A DNA stretch of 64,000 nucleotides from Companilactobacillus keshanensis (GTDB lineage Bacteria; Bacillota; Bacilli; Lactobacillales; Lactobacillaceae). The number at the start of each line of letters is the position of its first letter. The stretch's first letter is position 1. The notes under the pieces were generated by a model that worked only from the letters and a program-made list of their open reading frames with translations, ran no database searches and was not told where the DNA came from. Positions 35,876 through 43,563 of this stretch are shown one piece after another. A program made the position numbers and the translations under genes. The stretch covers positions 1 through 64,000 of the forward strand of contig NZ_RHOS01000009.1 of the NCBI RefSeq assembly GCF_003946205.1. Reading direction: 5' to 3'.

Positions 35876-35925
35876 ATTAAATTTCCTTATTTAATTTATT
35901 CATAATATTGGGTTGAAACCAAAAA

Positions 35926-37032
35926 CTATTTAATAATCTTTTCAGGCATCTTCTGTTCCAAAAATGCTAGAGCACCATTACTGATCATCAACTCATCAGT
36001 ATCAAATAATGACAATGTATGACGAACTGAATCATCATGTCCAGATAATATTTTACCAACAAAATGGGGATCAAGTAACATTTGACCACCGACAGCAATC
36101 AATTCACCACTATTTAAAATAGCCTCAGAATCTTCTTTAGTTGTAACGCCACCAACACCAATTAATGGCATACGACCATTGATCCTATCGTGAACATATT
36201 CAAGAATGGTCTTATTCTTGTAACTATCGCTAACAGATACACGTTTATAATCATTTTCTGATAGATGCAAATAATCTAATGGCTTATCAGCTAATTTATC
36301 AACTAAAAACATTGTGTCTTCAATGCTAATACCAGGGTTCTCATATTCTTCCGGTGACAAACGATATCCAACGATAAAGTTCTTTACTCCAGATTCATCA
36401 ACTACTTTGGTGACACCATCGACCAAATCATTAATAAACTTGTAACGTTTATCAAGATTTCCACCCCATTGATCTGTCCTACGATTTGAATGTGGTGAGA
36501 AGAACTGTTGAATGATGTAAGTATTAGCACCATGAAGTTCTACTCCGTCAAAACCGGCTTCGATGGCACGTTTAGTCGCCTTCTTGAAGTTCTCGATCAA
36601 CTCTGTAATTTCAGAATTTTCCATTGCTCTTGGAGTTTCCGCATTATCACGCTCGGCTGCAATGGCACTAGCGGATACTGGTTGAGTCCCATGAAGTACA
36701 CCAGAATCGGTCATTCTTCCAGCGTGGAAGATTTGCAAAATTGCTTTTGTTCCGTTCTTTTTGATACCTGCGGCTAATTTAGCAAGTCCAGGAATGAATT
36801 TATCATCGGCCACACTCAACTCACCATCCCAACCTTTACCATTATCTTGAACATTGGCGGCACCAGTGATTACAGCACCGATCTCACCACTTCTTAAAGC
36901 ATAATAATTTACTTCATCATTTGTTACAGTTCCATCAAAAAAGCTCATTTTTGTAGTCATTGGTGACATCATGAAGCGATTTTTTAAAGTTAAACCACGT
37001 TTGAATGTCAAAGTTTCATTTGATTTAATCAT
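35926..37032 (-). CDS. NADH:flavin oxidoreductase, Old Yellow Enzyme family
   Basis: A 368-residue FMN-dependent ene-reductase. Conserved features: LKNRFMMSPMTT at the N terminus, the substrate-anion pair in GFDGVELHGANTYIIQQFF (His/Asn), then SPHSNRRTDQWGG and IGVGGVTT at the phosphate site. It is preceded by GAGGAGT. The promoter between this gene and marR contains a palindrome, so control by the MarR protein is likely. OYE enzymes reduce activated alkenes, nitro compounds and quinones. Confidence 0.9.
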   Translation of the reverse strand: MIKSNETLTFKRGLTLKNRFMMSPMTTKMSFFDGTVTNDEVNYYALRSGEIGAVITGAANVQDNGKGWDGELSVADDKFIPGLAKLAAGIKKNGTKAILQIFHAGRMTDSGVLHGTQPVSASAIAAERDNAETPRAMENSEITELIENFKKATKRAIEAGFDGVELHGANTYIIQQFFSPHSNRRTDQWGGNLDKRYKFINDLVDGVTKVVDESGVKNFIVGYRLSPEEYENPGISIEDTMFLVDKLADKPLDYLHLSENDYKRVSVSDSYKNKTILEYVHDRINGRMPLIGVGGVTTKEDSEAILNSGELIAVGGQMLLDPHFVGKILSGHDDSVRHTLSLFDTDELMISNGALAFLEQKMPEKIIK

Positions 37033-37067
37033 TTAAATACTCCTCTTAAGTAATATTTTAAATAAGT

Positions 37068-37111
37068 TGCATGCGCGTGCATATAATAAACTAGTAAAAC
37101 AAAAAAAACAA
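37068..37111 (-). promoter_or_regulatory. OYE promoter and likely MarR operator
   Basis: TTGTTT (37111-37106), 17-bp spacer and TATTAT (37088-37083) on the minus strand. The near-perfect palindrome TGCATGCGCGTGCA (37068-37081) lies one base past the -10 element. Confidence 0.6.
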
Positions 37112-37113
37112 CT

Positions 37114-37476
37114 CTAAAAATCTTCCTTTAAAATATTGGTTACTATTTTAGAAGTTTCAGCTAAAATTGTTTCACCTTTATTTGTTAAGTGAATATAGAT
37201 TCCTCGTTTATCATTCTTACAAATACTACGTTCGATCGCACCGAAATCTTTAGATTCCAAGCGTGTTACCAAACGAGACATGGCACTTTGGCTAAGTCCA
37301 ACATGTTTTTGCAAATCTTGTAAACGTAACTTTTTATCATCTTTTAAATCCAACGCATATAAAACATAAAATTCATTTAGGGATAAATCATTTTTAGACA
37401 ATCCTGATTCAAGATTGTTCTCGATCATTCTTTGTTTCTTTGAGAATTCGAGCCACTTTTCAATTGTTGTATTCAT
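37114..37476 (-). CDS. MarR family transcriptional regulator
   Basis: A 120-residue MarR regulator. The winged helix spans about 35-95 (RLQDLQKHVGLSQSAMSRLV, wing with DKRGIYIHLTNKGE). It has one Cys (SICKND) in the wing, a possible redox sensor. ATG 37476 follows GGGGGAG; a longer frame starts seven codons upstream inside the ribosome site. It precedes the OYE and SDR genes on the same strand; the predicted operator lies just downstream of it. Confidence 0.9.
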   Translation of the reverse strand: MNTTIEKWLEFSKKQRMIENNLESGLSKNDLSLNEFYVLYALDLKDDKKLRLQDLQKHVGLSQSAMSRLVTRLESKDFGAIERSICKNDKRGIYIHLTNKGETILAETSKIVTNILKEDF

Positions 37477-37543
37477 ATTCAACTCCCCCGATCTCATACA
37501 TTATCATATCAAATTTTCACAAAGTCAATTTTAAAACACTAAA

Positions 37544-37563
37544 AAAACTCCCGAAGGAGTTTA
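37544..37563 (-). terminator. Terminator of the cbrT-pduO operon
   Basis: AAACTCC-TTCG-GGAGTTT hairpin (UUCG tetraloop on the transcript) with following T run on the minus strand; it overlaps the pduO stop codon. Confidence 0.8.
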
Positions 37564-38130
37564 TCTAAAGACAGGCTTACTATTACGATATTGAATATCC
37601 TCAACACCCTCTAAAACATTGGCATATCTTGCCGCAATAAAGAAGTAATCAGATAGACGATTGATAAACTTTAAAACTTCATCGTTGATTGGCTCAGCTT
37701 GCATCAGATTGACAATTTCACGTTCGGCACGCCGTGTAACCGTTCTGGCCATATGCAAATTAGCGGCCGTAATACAGCCTCCCGGTAAGATAAACTTTTG
37801 TATTTTAGTAGTTTTATCCGTATATTCATCGATCTTTTTTTCTAGCCAGTCAACAGCTTTATTATCGGCTGTAAAAATGAATTCATGTTTTTTATCATTT
37901 TGAGAAATTGCTAGATCAGTTCCACAATCAAAAAGTAATTGCTGGATCTCTTCTAATTCTTCCTTCAAAACCTTGGTTTTATCTGACAAATTAGCTATCA
38001 CCACACCAACCAATGAATTCAATTCGTCAACCGTTCCATAAGCCATGATTCGTTTATCAGATTTATATAAGACATCATTACCGATAATTCTGGTCTGACC
38101 TTTGTCACCAGTTCTAGTATAGATTTTCAT
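37561..38130 (-). CDS. pduO: PduO-type ATP:cob(I)alamin adenosyltransferase
   Basis: A 189-residue enzyme that makes adenosylcobalamin from cob(I)alamin and ATP. Family motifs: the N-terminal ATP loop YTRTGDKGQTRI, AYGTVDELNS, FILPGG and the helix ARTVTRRAEREIV with the conserved Arg/Glu residues. It is a stand-alone PduO without the C-terminal heme-binding domain. It starts four bases after the ECF S-component stop; the ribosome site AAGGAG lies within that gene's last codons, so import and adenosylation of the cofactor are coupled. Confidence 0.93.
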   Translation of the reverse strand: MKIYTRTGDKGQTRIIGNDVLYKSDKRIMAYGTVDELNSLVGVVIANLSDKTKVLKEELEEIQQLLFDCGTDLAISQNDKKHEFIFTADNKAVDWLEKKIDEYTDKTTKIQKFILPGGCITAANLHMARTVTRRAEREIVNLMQAEPINDEVLKFINRLSDYFFIAARYANVLEGVEDIQYRNSKPVFR

Positions 38131-38134
38131 AAAG

Positions 38135-38806
38135 TTACTCCTTAAATAAATCGTATTTAGTTCGATAATTGTTAAAAATTCTAATCCAGCGTTTTCCTAC
38201 AAGCAATAATAAAATGGCCGTAAAAATTGCATGTATAAAATCAAAATAAAAACTTCCTGCTATGGCAATTCCGACACTTTTAACATTTATCGGATCAACA
38301 AAGCCGATGATATAGTAAATATCCATTATCCAACCCATGATAAATCCAGTCAAGAATCCCCAAACGGTCAGTAAGGCGGTCCCTGTTTTCTTATTAGATA
38401 ATAAACCAGAGATCAAACCAATTATACCGAGTGCAAACATCTGCCAAGGAGTCCATGCACCCTGGCCAAAGTACATATTGGAAGTCAAAGCAATAATCGT
38501 TCCCATTAAAAATCCAGTTTCTGGACCGCTGACGATTGCTCCCATGATCAGAATAAATAATTCTGGTTTAACTGCTGGTAGTGCAGCAAATAAGACCCGT
38601 CCACCCACTGCCAAGGCACAAATTATAGCTATAAAGACGACCTCTTTAGCGTTAGTTTTTCGTTGTTCAAAACGGATAAAATAGATTCCAATCGTCAAAG
38701 ATAGAAAGATAAATGACATTAACAGATAATTTTTATTATCAAATATACCCATAAAAACTAATGTTATTATTGCAATGATTATTAAAAATATAGATCTTTT
38801 ATTCAC
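38135..38806 (-). CDS. cbrT: ECF transporter S component, probably cobalamin (CbrT-like)
   Basis: A 223-residue membrane protein with about six or seven helices; PF12822-type S component. Characteristic segments are KEVVFIAIICALAVGGRVLF (interaction helix with small residues) and FGQGAWTPWQMFALGIIGLI. The tight pairing with pduO points to vitamin B12 as the substrate, as for the ECF-CbrT transporter of Lactobacillus delbrueckii. It starts with ATG 38806 behind GGAGG. No cobalamin riboswitch (no B12 box) lies in the 120 bp upstream, so any control is of another type. The substrate is inferred from context. Confidence 0.78.
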   Translation of the reverse strand: MNKRSIFLIIIAIITLVFMGIFDNKNYLLMSFIFLSLTIGIYFIRFEQRKTNAKEVVFIAIICALAVGGRVLFAALPAVKPELFILIMGAIVSGPETGFLMGTIIALTSNMYFGQGAWTPWQMFALGIIGLISGLLSNKKTGTALLTVWGFLTGFIMGWIMDIYYIIGFVDPINVKSVGIAIAGSFYFDFIHAIFTAILLLLVGKRWIRIFNNYRTKYDLFKE

Positions 38807-38927
38807 TAATTTACCTCCAATATTTTTTTCGATTATCAGTAGCTTAAAAATAGATTTTAAGATATTGACTATGTATAATAGCTGTAAGCGGTATCAGACC
38901 GTAATAGACTACTAAGGGGTGTGTTTT

Positions 38928-39647
38928 ATGCAAGATAGCTTGATGTTACAGCTATTGGGTGAATTTATCGGAACACTTGTATTGATATTATTAGGTGACG
39001 GCGTTGTCGCTGCCGTAAGTTTGAAGAAATCTAAGGCCTATGGGGCTGGCTGGATAGCAATTGCCTTAGGGTGGGGGCTTGCTGTTACCCTGGGTGTTTA
39101 CGTTTCTGGATTCCTAAGTCCAGCGCACTTGAATCCTGCCGTAACACTTGGTATGGCAATAGCTGGAGTTTTCCCTTGGGCATATGTAATTCCTTACATC
39201 ATTGCTCAGATCCTGGGAGGAATTGTGGGAGCTGTCTTAGTTTGGATCAACTACTACCCTCACTGGCAAGAAACAGATGATCCTGATGCTATTTTAGGAA
39301 TATTTGCAACAGGACCAGCCATCAGAAATTATCCTATGAACTTTATCAGTGAGTTTATCGGTACCTTCGTTCTAGTATTTGCTTTACTAGCATTTACTAG
39401 AGGAAAGTTCACAGACGGCTTAAACCCAATGGTCGTCGGTGTCTTGATCACATCGATCGGTTTCTCACTTGGTGGTACAACTGGTTATGCGATCAATCCG
39501 GCCAGAGATTTAGGGCCAAGAATTGCCCATCAGATTTTACCAATTGCCAATAAAGGCAAGTCCGACTGGTCATACAGTTGGGTACCTATCTTTGGACCAA
39601 TGGCCGGTGGTGCACTTGGCGCCTTGATCTATCTACTTATTCCTTAA
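38928..39647 (+). CDS. glpF: Glycerol facilitator, MIP/aquaporin family
   Basis: A 239-residue, six-helix channel with the two half-helix motifs HLNPAVT and INPARDLGPR; the Asp after the second NPAR marks glyceroporins over water-only channels. ATG 38928 follows AAGGGG; the earlier in-frame GTG overlaps this ribosome site. It is divergent from cbrT-pduO. A glycerol/propanediol channel beside B12 genes mirrors pduF in diol-utilisation loci. Its 3' end overlaps the convergent EcfA gene by 15 bp. Confidence 0.9.
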   Translation: MQDSLMLQLLGEFIGTLVLILLGDGVVAAVSLKKSKAYGAGWIAIALGWGLAVTLGVYVSGFLSPAHLNPAVTLGMAIAGVFPWAYVIPYIIAQILGGIVGAVLVWINYYPHWQETDDPDAILGIFATGPAIRNYPMNFISEFIGTFVLVFALLAFTRGKFTDGLNPMVVGVLITSIGFSLGGTTGYAINPARDLGPRIAHQILPIANKGKSDWSYSWVPIFGPMAGGALGALIYLLIP

Positions 39648-41228
39648 ATCATTCCACACTAAAGCATCCGGGAAACTATCTCTGGATGCTTTATTTATTT
39701 CTGTCGTATAGAAAAATTTATCTTTAAAAAATTCAGTTGGAACTTGAAAATCATTTAATTTACCATCAAACATCATTGACATATAGTCAAATTTTGTTGC
39801 AAAAACCAGATCATGACTATTAGCAAAAACTATCCCACCATTCCTTAAATATTCATTTAATAAGTCATCTAACTTCAATATTTTGTTAGGATCTAATCCC
39901 TTAGTTGGCTCATCCAAAAATAGTATCTCTGGATTCTTGATTAGTCCGATAACTAAAGCCAAAAATTCCTGTTGTCCACCACTTAGATCATACGGACTAA
40001 TATTTTTTAACTTTAATATTCCATATTGCTTTAAAACTTCATCCACTTGACTGTTAGTAATAGTTTGAGATTGCTGCAGCTGGAATTTTATCTCACCAAA
40101 CACCGTATCTGATACGAATAATAAAGCTGGATTTTGTGGTAATACAAAGATTTTTTTGAACAGATCAGGATTATTCTTGACCGATTTACTATCAAGCTTT
40201 ATAGATCCGGATCGTTGTAGTAACTGCTGTGATATTACTCGGATCAACGTCGACTTTCCGACTCCATTTGGCCCTACTAAACAATATGAGTGTCCCTTAT
40301 TCAAAGTGAAACTGATCTTGTCGATGATTTTTTTTGATTCAAAATCAAACCTAAATGAAAGATTTTTTATTTTCAATACTTCCTGTTTTGAAATTTGTTT
40401 AGATGATCTTTTTTTATATACAATCTCATTACTGTTATCATTTAAAATCTTACTGAATTGACGATTATTCAGTGGAAGCGTCACATCACCTAACTTTAAT
40501 TCTAAATAGGACCGATCAATTTGTGACAAATAATTTTGATAAAAGTTATCATGAAAAATACTTTTTAGAGCAAGGTCAACTTTAAGATCTAAAATAATCG
40601 CTCCATTTTCAATAATAGCCATTCTATTAGCATAAAAAGTATTTCTTTCAAGTGAATGTTCCACCAAAATAACCGTTACATTTAATTCGGTATTGATTTT
40701 ATGAACCATTTGTAAAAGCTTTTCGGCTGCAATTGGATCAAGCTGTGAAGTTGGTTCATCAAGTAATAAAATATCTGGATCAGTTATCAAGGCTGCTGCT
40801 AAATTGATCAATTGTTTTTGACCACCAGATAATTCATTTTCCGTTAAATCCAATAAATCGATAATTCCAAAATAACTGGCTACCTCTGCGATACGCATAT
40901 GACGCTGATTATCTGAATAATTCATATTTTCCAAGATAAAATTGAATTCATCACGAGCGCACTCAGTTATCATCTGATTATCAACAAATTGTGATAAATA
41001 TGAAATATTCTCATCTTCTATATTCAGCTCTATGGTTCCTTTAGTTGACTTACCAACGACTAAATTAGCCTTTAATTGTTTTAATAAAGTACTCTTTCCA
41101 CTACCAGTTTTGCCTATGAGAAGTAAGAAATCTCCTTTGTTGATAGTCAGATTAATATTGTCTAGCGAAAGTTTTTCACTGTTGGCATATCGGAAACTGA
41201 AATTTTTGAAATGTACCATTTCCACCAT
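39633..41228 (-). CDS. Fused double-ATPase subunit of an ECF transporter
   Basis: A 531-residue protein holding two ABC ATPase domains in one chain (EcfA-EcfA' fusion, YkoD-like). Domain 1, residues about 4-225: Walker A GKTGSGKST, signature LSGGQKQL, Walker B ILLLDEPTSQLDP. Domain 2, about 285-520: GPNGVGKST, LSGGQQEF, ILFLDEPTKGLDP. It overlaps the upstream EcfT gene by 67 bp. Lactobacilli normally carry a shared ECF module with separate A subunits near ribosomal genes, so this is an extra, dedicated module. Cobalamin transport with the nearby CbrT-like protein is the best guess; a YkoE-type thiamine-precursor S component elsewhere is the alternative. Confidence 0.88.
   Translation of the reverse strand: MVEMVHFKNFSFRYANSEKLSLDNINLTINKGDFLLLIGKTGSGKSTLLKQLKANLVVGKSTKGTIELNIEDENISYLSQFVDNQMITECARDEFNFILENMNYSDNQRHMRIAEVASYFGIIDLLDLTENELSGGQKQLINLAAALITDPDILLLDEPTSQLDPIAAEKLLQMVHKINTELNVTVILVEHSLERNTFYANRMAIIENGAIILDLKVDLALKSIFHDNFYQNYLSQIDRSYLELKLGDVTLPLNNRQFSKILNDNSNEIVYKKRSSKQISKQEVLKIKNLSFRFDFESKKIIDKISFTLNKGHSYCLVGPNGVGKSTLIRVISQQLLQRSGSIKLDSKSVKNNPDLFKKIFVLPQNPALLFVSDTVFGEIKFQLQQSQTITNSQVDEVLKQYGILKLKNISPYDLSGGQQEFLALVIGLIKNPEILFLDEPTKGLDPNKILKLDDLLNEYLRNGGIVFANSHDLVFATKFDYMSMMFDGKLNDFQVPTEFFKDKFFYTTEINKASRDSFPDALVWNDLRNK
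39661..39703 (+). terminator. Terminator of glpF inside the ecfA coding region
   Basis: AAAGCATCC / GGATGCTTT hairpin followed by ATTTATTTCT, 13 bp after the glpF stop but within the C-terminal codons of the opposite-strand EcfA gene. Confidence 0.55.
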
Positions 41229-42070
41229 AAGTATTGAAATCCTCCTATCAAAATTGGCATTATTATTAGGAATACATTTATTAAACCAACCAAAATATTT
41301 TTATCAAAGATTATTTGAACATTTGATGATCCAAAATTAACTTTACCGATTTTTGAAACTATCATGACAACGTCAAAAATTATAGTTAAAAAACTAATGA
41401 TCATTAAAAGATAGTCTGACGTATTACATTTAAAATGACGTCTGGTACCTTTTTTACCATATCCCTTAGTAGTTAACACATCTGACATATTCATGAAATT
41501 GGCAATCGATTTATTCAAAACGATCTCTAATAAATTCAATTGTTTAGTCAATCTATTTTCTTTTTTACTGCTTCTAAATTTGTATAAGAACTTAGTATCA
41601 TTAAAAATTTCAATAATTTTGGGAATGAATTTAATCGTTAAAATAAAGATAATTGCAATGTTTCGTAGATTTCGTGATAATAAATCAAAGATGATTTTCA
41701 CATTGGTTAAGGCATCGTAAATATGAAATGCTAAAAGTAGATTCACAAAAGAGAATGCCAAAATACATGCATTCAATAATGATTCAGTCGTCACTTTTAA
41801 CATTGGTAATTGAAATATAATTTCTGCACCACGTTGGTTAATGATCAGATTGAATATAATGGTAGTAACAAATATAACCAATGTAAACTTTAAATAATTT
41901 CGAGAATTATTTTTTTTAGTATATATGGTAACTAATAGTAATGATAAAAAAATCATCACGATAATCACCGGATCATTGAATATTAAACTAGAGAGAACGA
42001 TAGCCAAAAGATAAGTCAAAATCGACAAATCATTTGTTGACTGTTGAAAACCAGAAAAAAATTTTTTCAC
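41162..42070 (-). CDS. ECF transporter transmembrane (T) subunit
   Basis: A 302-residue CbiQ/EcfT-like membrane protein: hydrophobic helices in the first 130 residues, then the cytoplasmic coupling region with FRSSKKENRLTKQL and TTKGYGKKGTRR, where the family has its Ala-Arg-Gly-like motifs. C-terminal helices follow. I choose GTG 42070, nine bases after GGAGAGGAG; upstream ATGs in frame lack ribosome sites. It is the first gene of the T-AA' operon and divergent from the DUF4430 gene. Confidence 0.85.
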   Translation of the reverse strand: MKKFFSGFQQSTNDLSILTYLLAIVLSSLIFNDPVIIVMIFLSLLLVTIYTKKNNSRNYLKFTLVIFVTTIIFNLIINQRGAEIIFQLPMLKVTTESLLNACILAFSFVNLLLAFHIYDALTNVKIIFDLLSRNLRNIAIIFILTIKFIPKIIEIFNDTKFLYKFRSSKKENRLTKQLNLLEIVLNKSIANFMNMSDVLTTKGYGKKGTRRHFKCNTSDYLLMIISFLTIIFDVVMIVSKIGKVNFGSSNVQIIFDKNILVGLINVFLIIMPILIGGFQYLWWKWYISKISVSDMPTVKNFR

Positions 42071-42173
42071 TGATTTGATCTCCTCTCCATTCATTAGCAT
42101 ATTTAAGAATACCACAATTCAAACCTAATATTCCTAACGTCAAAAACGCTTATATATTGATAAACTAATTCTC

Positions 42174-42182
42174 TGATATAAT
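42174..42182 (+). promoter_or_regulatory. Extended -10 promoter of the DUF4430 gene
   Basis: TGATATAAT, 43 bp before the start codon, with TTGATA slightly too close (14 bp) to be a standard -35. Confidence 0.5.
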
Positions 42183-42224
42183 TAGAAACCGTTGAATCAT
42201 AACAACAAAAGGGAGAATTTATTT

Positions 42225-42605
42225 ATGAAAAAAAGAATTACAGTTCTATTTATGGCATTGTTGATGCTTGTGAGTGTTATTGCACCAGCAACTGCCACAA
42301 CCGCTGATGCTAAAACAAACAACATCAAAGTTACATATGTTTTAAAGAAGAATAAGAAACAAATTGCCAAGAAAACTGTTACTTTAAAGAAAAACGCTAC
42401 AGTTATGGACGGAACAAAAAAAGCCTGGAAAGTTACACAAAAAGGTGGTTTTATCTCAGCCATTGATGGCAAAAAGCAAAATAATAAAAAGAAAATTTAT
42501 TGGACATTCACAGTTAATGGAAAACAAGTTAATGTCAGTGCTGATAAGAAAAAATTAAAAAATAAAGATAGAGTTACCTTCACACTATCAAAATATAATG
42601 GTTAA
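42225..42605 (+). CDS. Secreted DUF4430 (transcobalamin-like) protein
   Basis: A 126-residue exported protein. The signal peptide covers residues 1-30 with cleavage after ATA or ADA; there is no lipobox Cys. The rest is a single Lys-rich DUF4430 domain with NNIKVTYVLKKNKKQ, GGFISAIDGK and YWTFTVNGK, then the closing KLKNKDRVTFTLSKY. DUF4430 resembles the C-terminal beta domain of transcobalamin/intrinsic factor. Such proteins often accompany ECF or B12-related genes. It is divergent from the EcfT gene, supporting a role as extracellular capture or delivery protein. The strong basic charge could hold it to the wall. Confidence 0.82.
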   Translation: MKKRITVLFMALLMLVSVIAPATATTADAKTNNIKVTYVLKKNKKQIAKKTVTLKKNATVMDGTKKAWKVTQKGGFISAIDGKKQNNKKKIYWTFTVNGKQVNVSADKKKLKNKDRVTFTLSKYNG

Positions 42606-42643
42606 TCTGGCATAGTCGTATACAGGTTAATTTATTTATATAT

Positions 42644-42701
42644 AACAAAGAGGAGTTTCATCCCACCTGATATTTCAAGTGGGATGAAACTCCTCTTTGT
42701 T
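42644..42701. terminator. Long bidirectional terminator
   Basis: AACAAAGAGGAGTTTCATCC and its complement form a stem of more than 20 bp around a 12-nt loop between the convergent DUF4430 and immunity-like genes. Flanking T-rich sequence is present on both sides. Confidence 0.75.
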
Positions 42702-42722
42702 AATTTTATTGAATATTTTAAT

Positions 42723-43037
42723 TTAGAATTGAGATCTAAAATCAGTTGGTCCCATTGGTGAACCTGCAAACCCTTCAGTTTGAGCCAACATTATCAGTTG
42801 TTTTAAACGATTCCAATTAGCTTGATCGAGTTTTGACTTATTGACCGCATTAGCTAACAAAATCCCATTGACCGTTTTAGAAGCAATTATTTGTGGTGCA
42901 CTCTTCTTTTTACTTAAATAAGTACCGGCAGTCATTAAAGTTTTAATAACTTCTGGATCATAATCCGCTTTTTTTGATAAAGAATTATACATCTCGTCGA
43001 TAATTTCAAAAACTTGTTCATCAACTGATTTCTTCAT
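42723..43037 (-). CDS. Enterocin A immunity-like protein
   Basis: A 104-residue all-helical soluble protein: MKKSVDEQVFEIIDEMYNSL, DPEVIKTLMTAGTYLSK, NRLKQLIMLAQTEGFAGSP, ending DFRSQF. Size, helix pattern and the terminal aromatic tail resemble the EntA_Immun family (PF08951), cytoplasmic four-helix bundles that protect against pediocin-like class IIa bacteriocins. No bacteriocin or exporter gene is adjacent, so it would be an orphan immunity gene. AAAGGAGG lies 12 bp upstream. The family call is by pattern only. Confidence 0.55.
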   Translation of the reverse strand: MKKSVDEQVFEIIDEMYNSLSKKADYDPEVIKTLMTAGTYLSKKKSAPQIIASKTVNGILLANAVNKSKLDQANWNRLKQLIMLAQTEGFAGSPMGPTDFRSQF

Positions 43038-43203
43038 ATCCGATTATTCCTCCTTTAAAAGTTATAAACAAAAAGATAATATTTTTAGTCCTATATATAA
43101 ACTACATGTAGCCGGAGAATAACGCTCAGGAATAAATCACTTTAACTGACTATTTCTAAAAACGATCTATACTAAGTATTAAAAACATAAGAAGGTATTG
43201 ATT

Positions 43204-43563
43204 ATGGATAAAAACATTGAAACGATCAAGAAATACTTCGAGCTATCCGATTTAGCATCTAATGACGAAAAAGCTCTCGATGAAATAGTAGACCTATTTG
43301 CAGATGATACATCCATCAAATCGGGATTAAGTGAAACAGCCGCCGGGAAGAAAAAGACTGCTGAATTTTTTAAAACATTCTTTACTCGCAACAAAGAATT
43401 AAAGCACTTATTTAAAGCAGAAGCTTTTGTTGATTACTATCAGGCCGAATGGGCAGTTGCTGGTCTTAAAACTGATGGCTCTTTATTTTCCCTACATGGT
43501 TTTGATTATTATAAATTTAACGACAAAGGAAAAATAATTTCTTTAGTCGTTAATATTAGCTGA
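43204..43563 (+). CDS. NTF2/SnoaL-like protein
   Basis: A 119-residue protein with the cone-shaped NTF2-like pattern: helix ETIKKYFELSD, then IVDLFADDTSIKSGLSE, KKKTAEFFKTFFTRN, and C-terminal strands DYYQAEWAVAGLK and LHGFDYYKFNDKGKI. Members are small enzymes or ligand-binding proteins of varied function. ATG 43204 follows GAAGG. Its 3' end overlaps the convergent rpiA-like gene by 21 bp. Confidence 0.75.
   Translation: MDKNIETIKKYFELSDLASNDEKALDEIVDLFADDTSIKSGLSETAAGKKKTAEFFKTFFTRNKELKHLFKAEAFVDYYQAEWAVAGLKTDGSLFSLHGFDYYKFNDKGKIISLVVNIS

Noticed and set aside
38807-38927. Possible cobalamin riboswitch before cbrT or glpF
   Set aside because: The region is only 120 bp, with no B12 box and no supporting stems.
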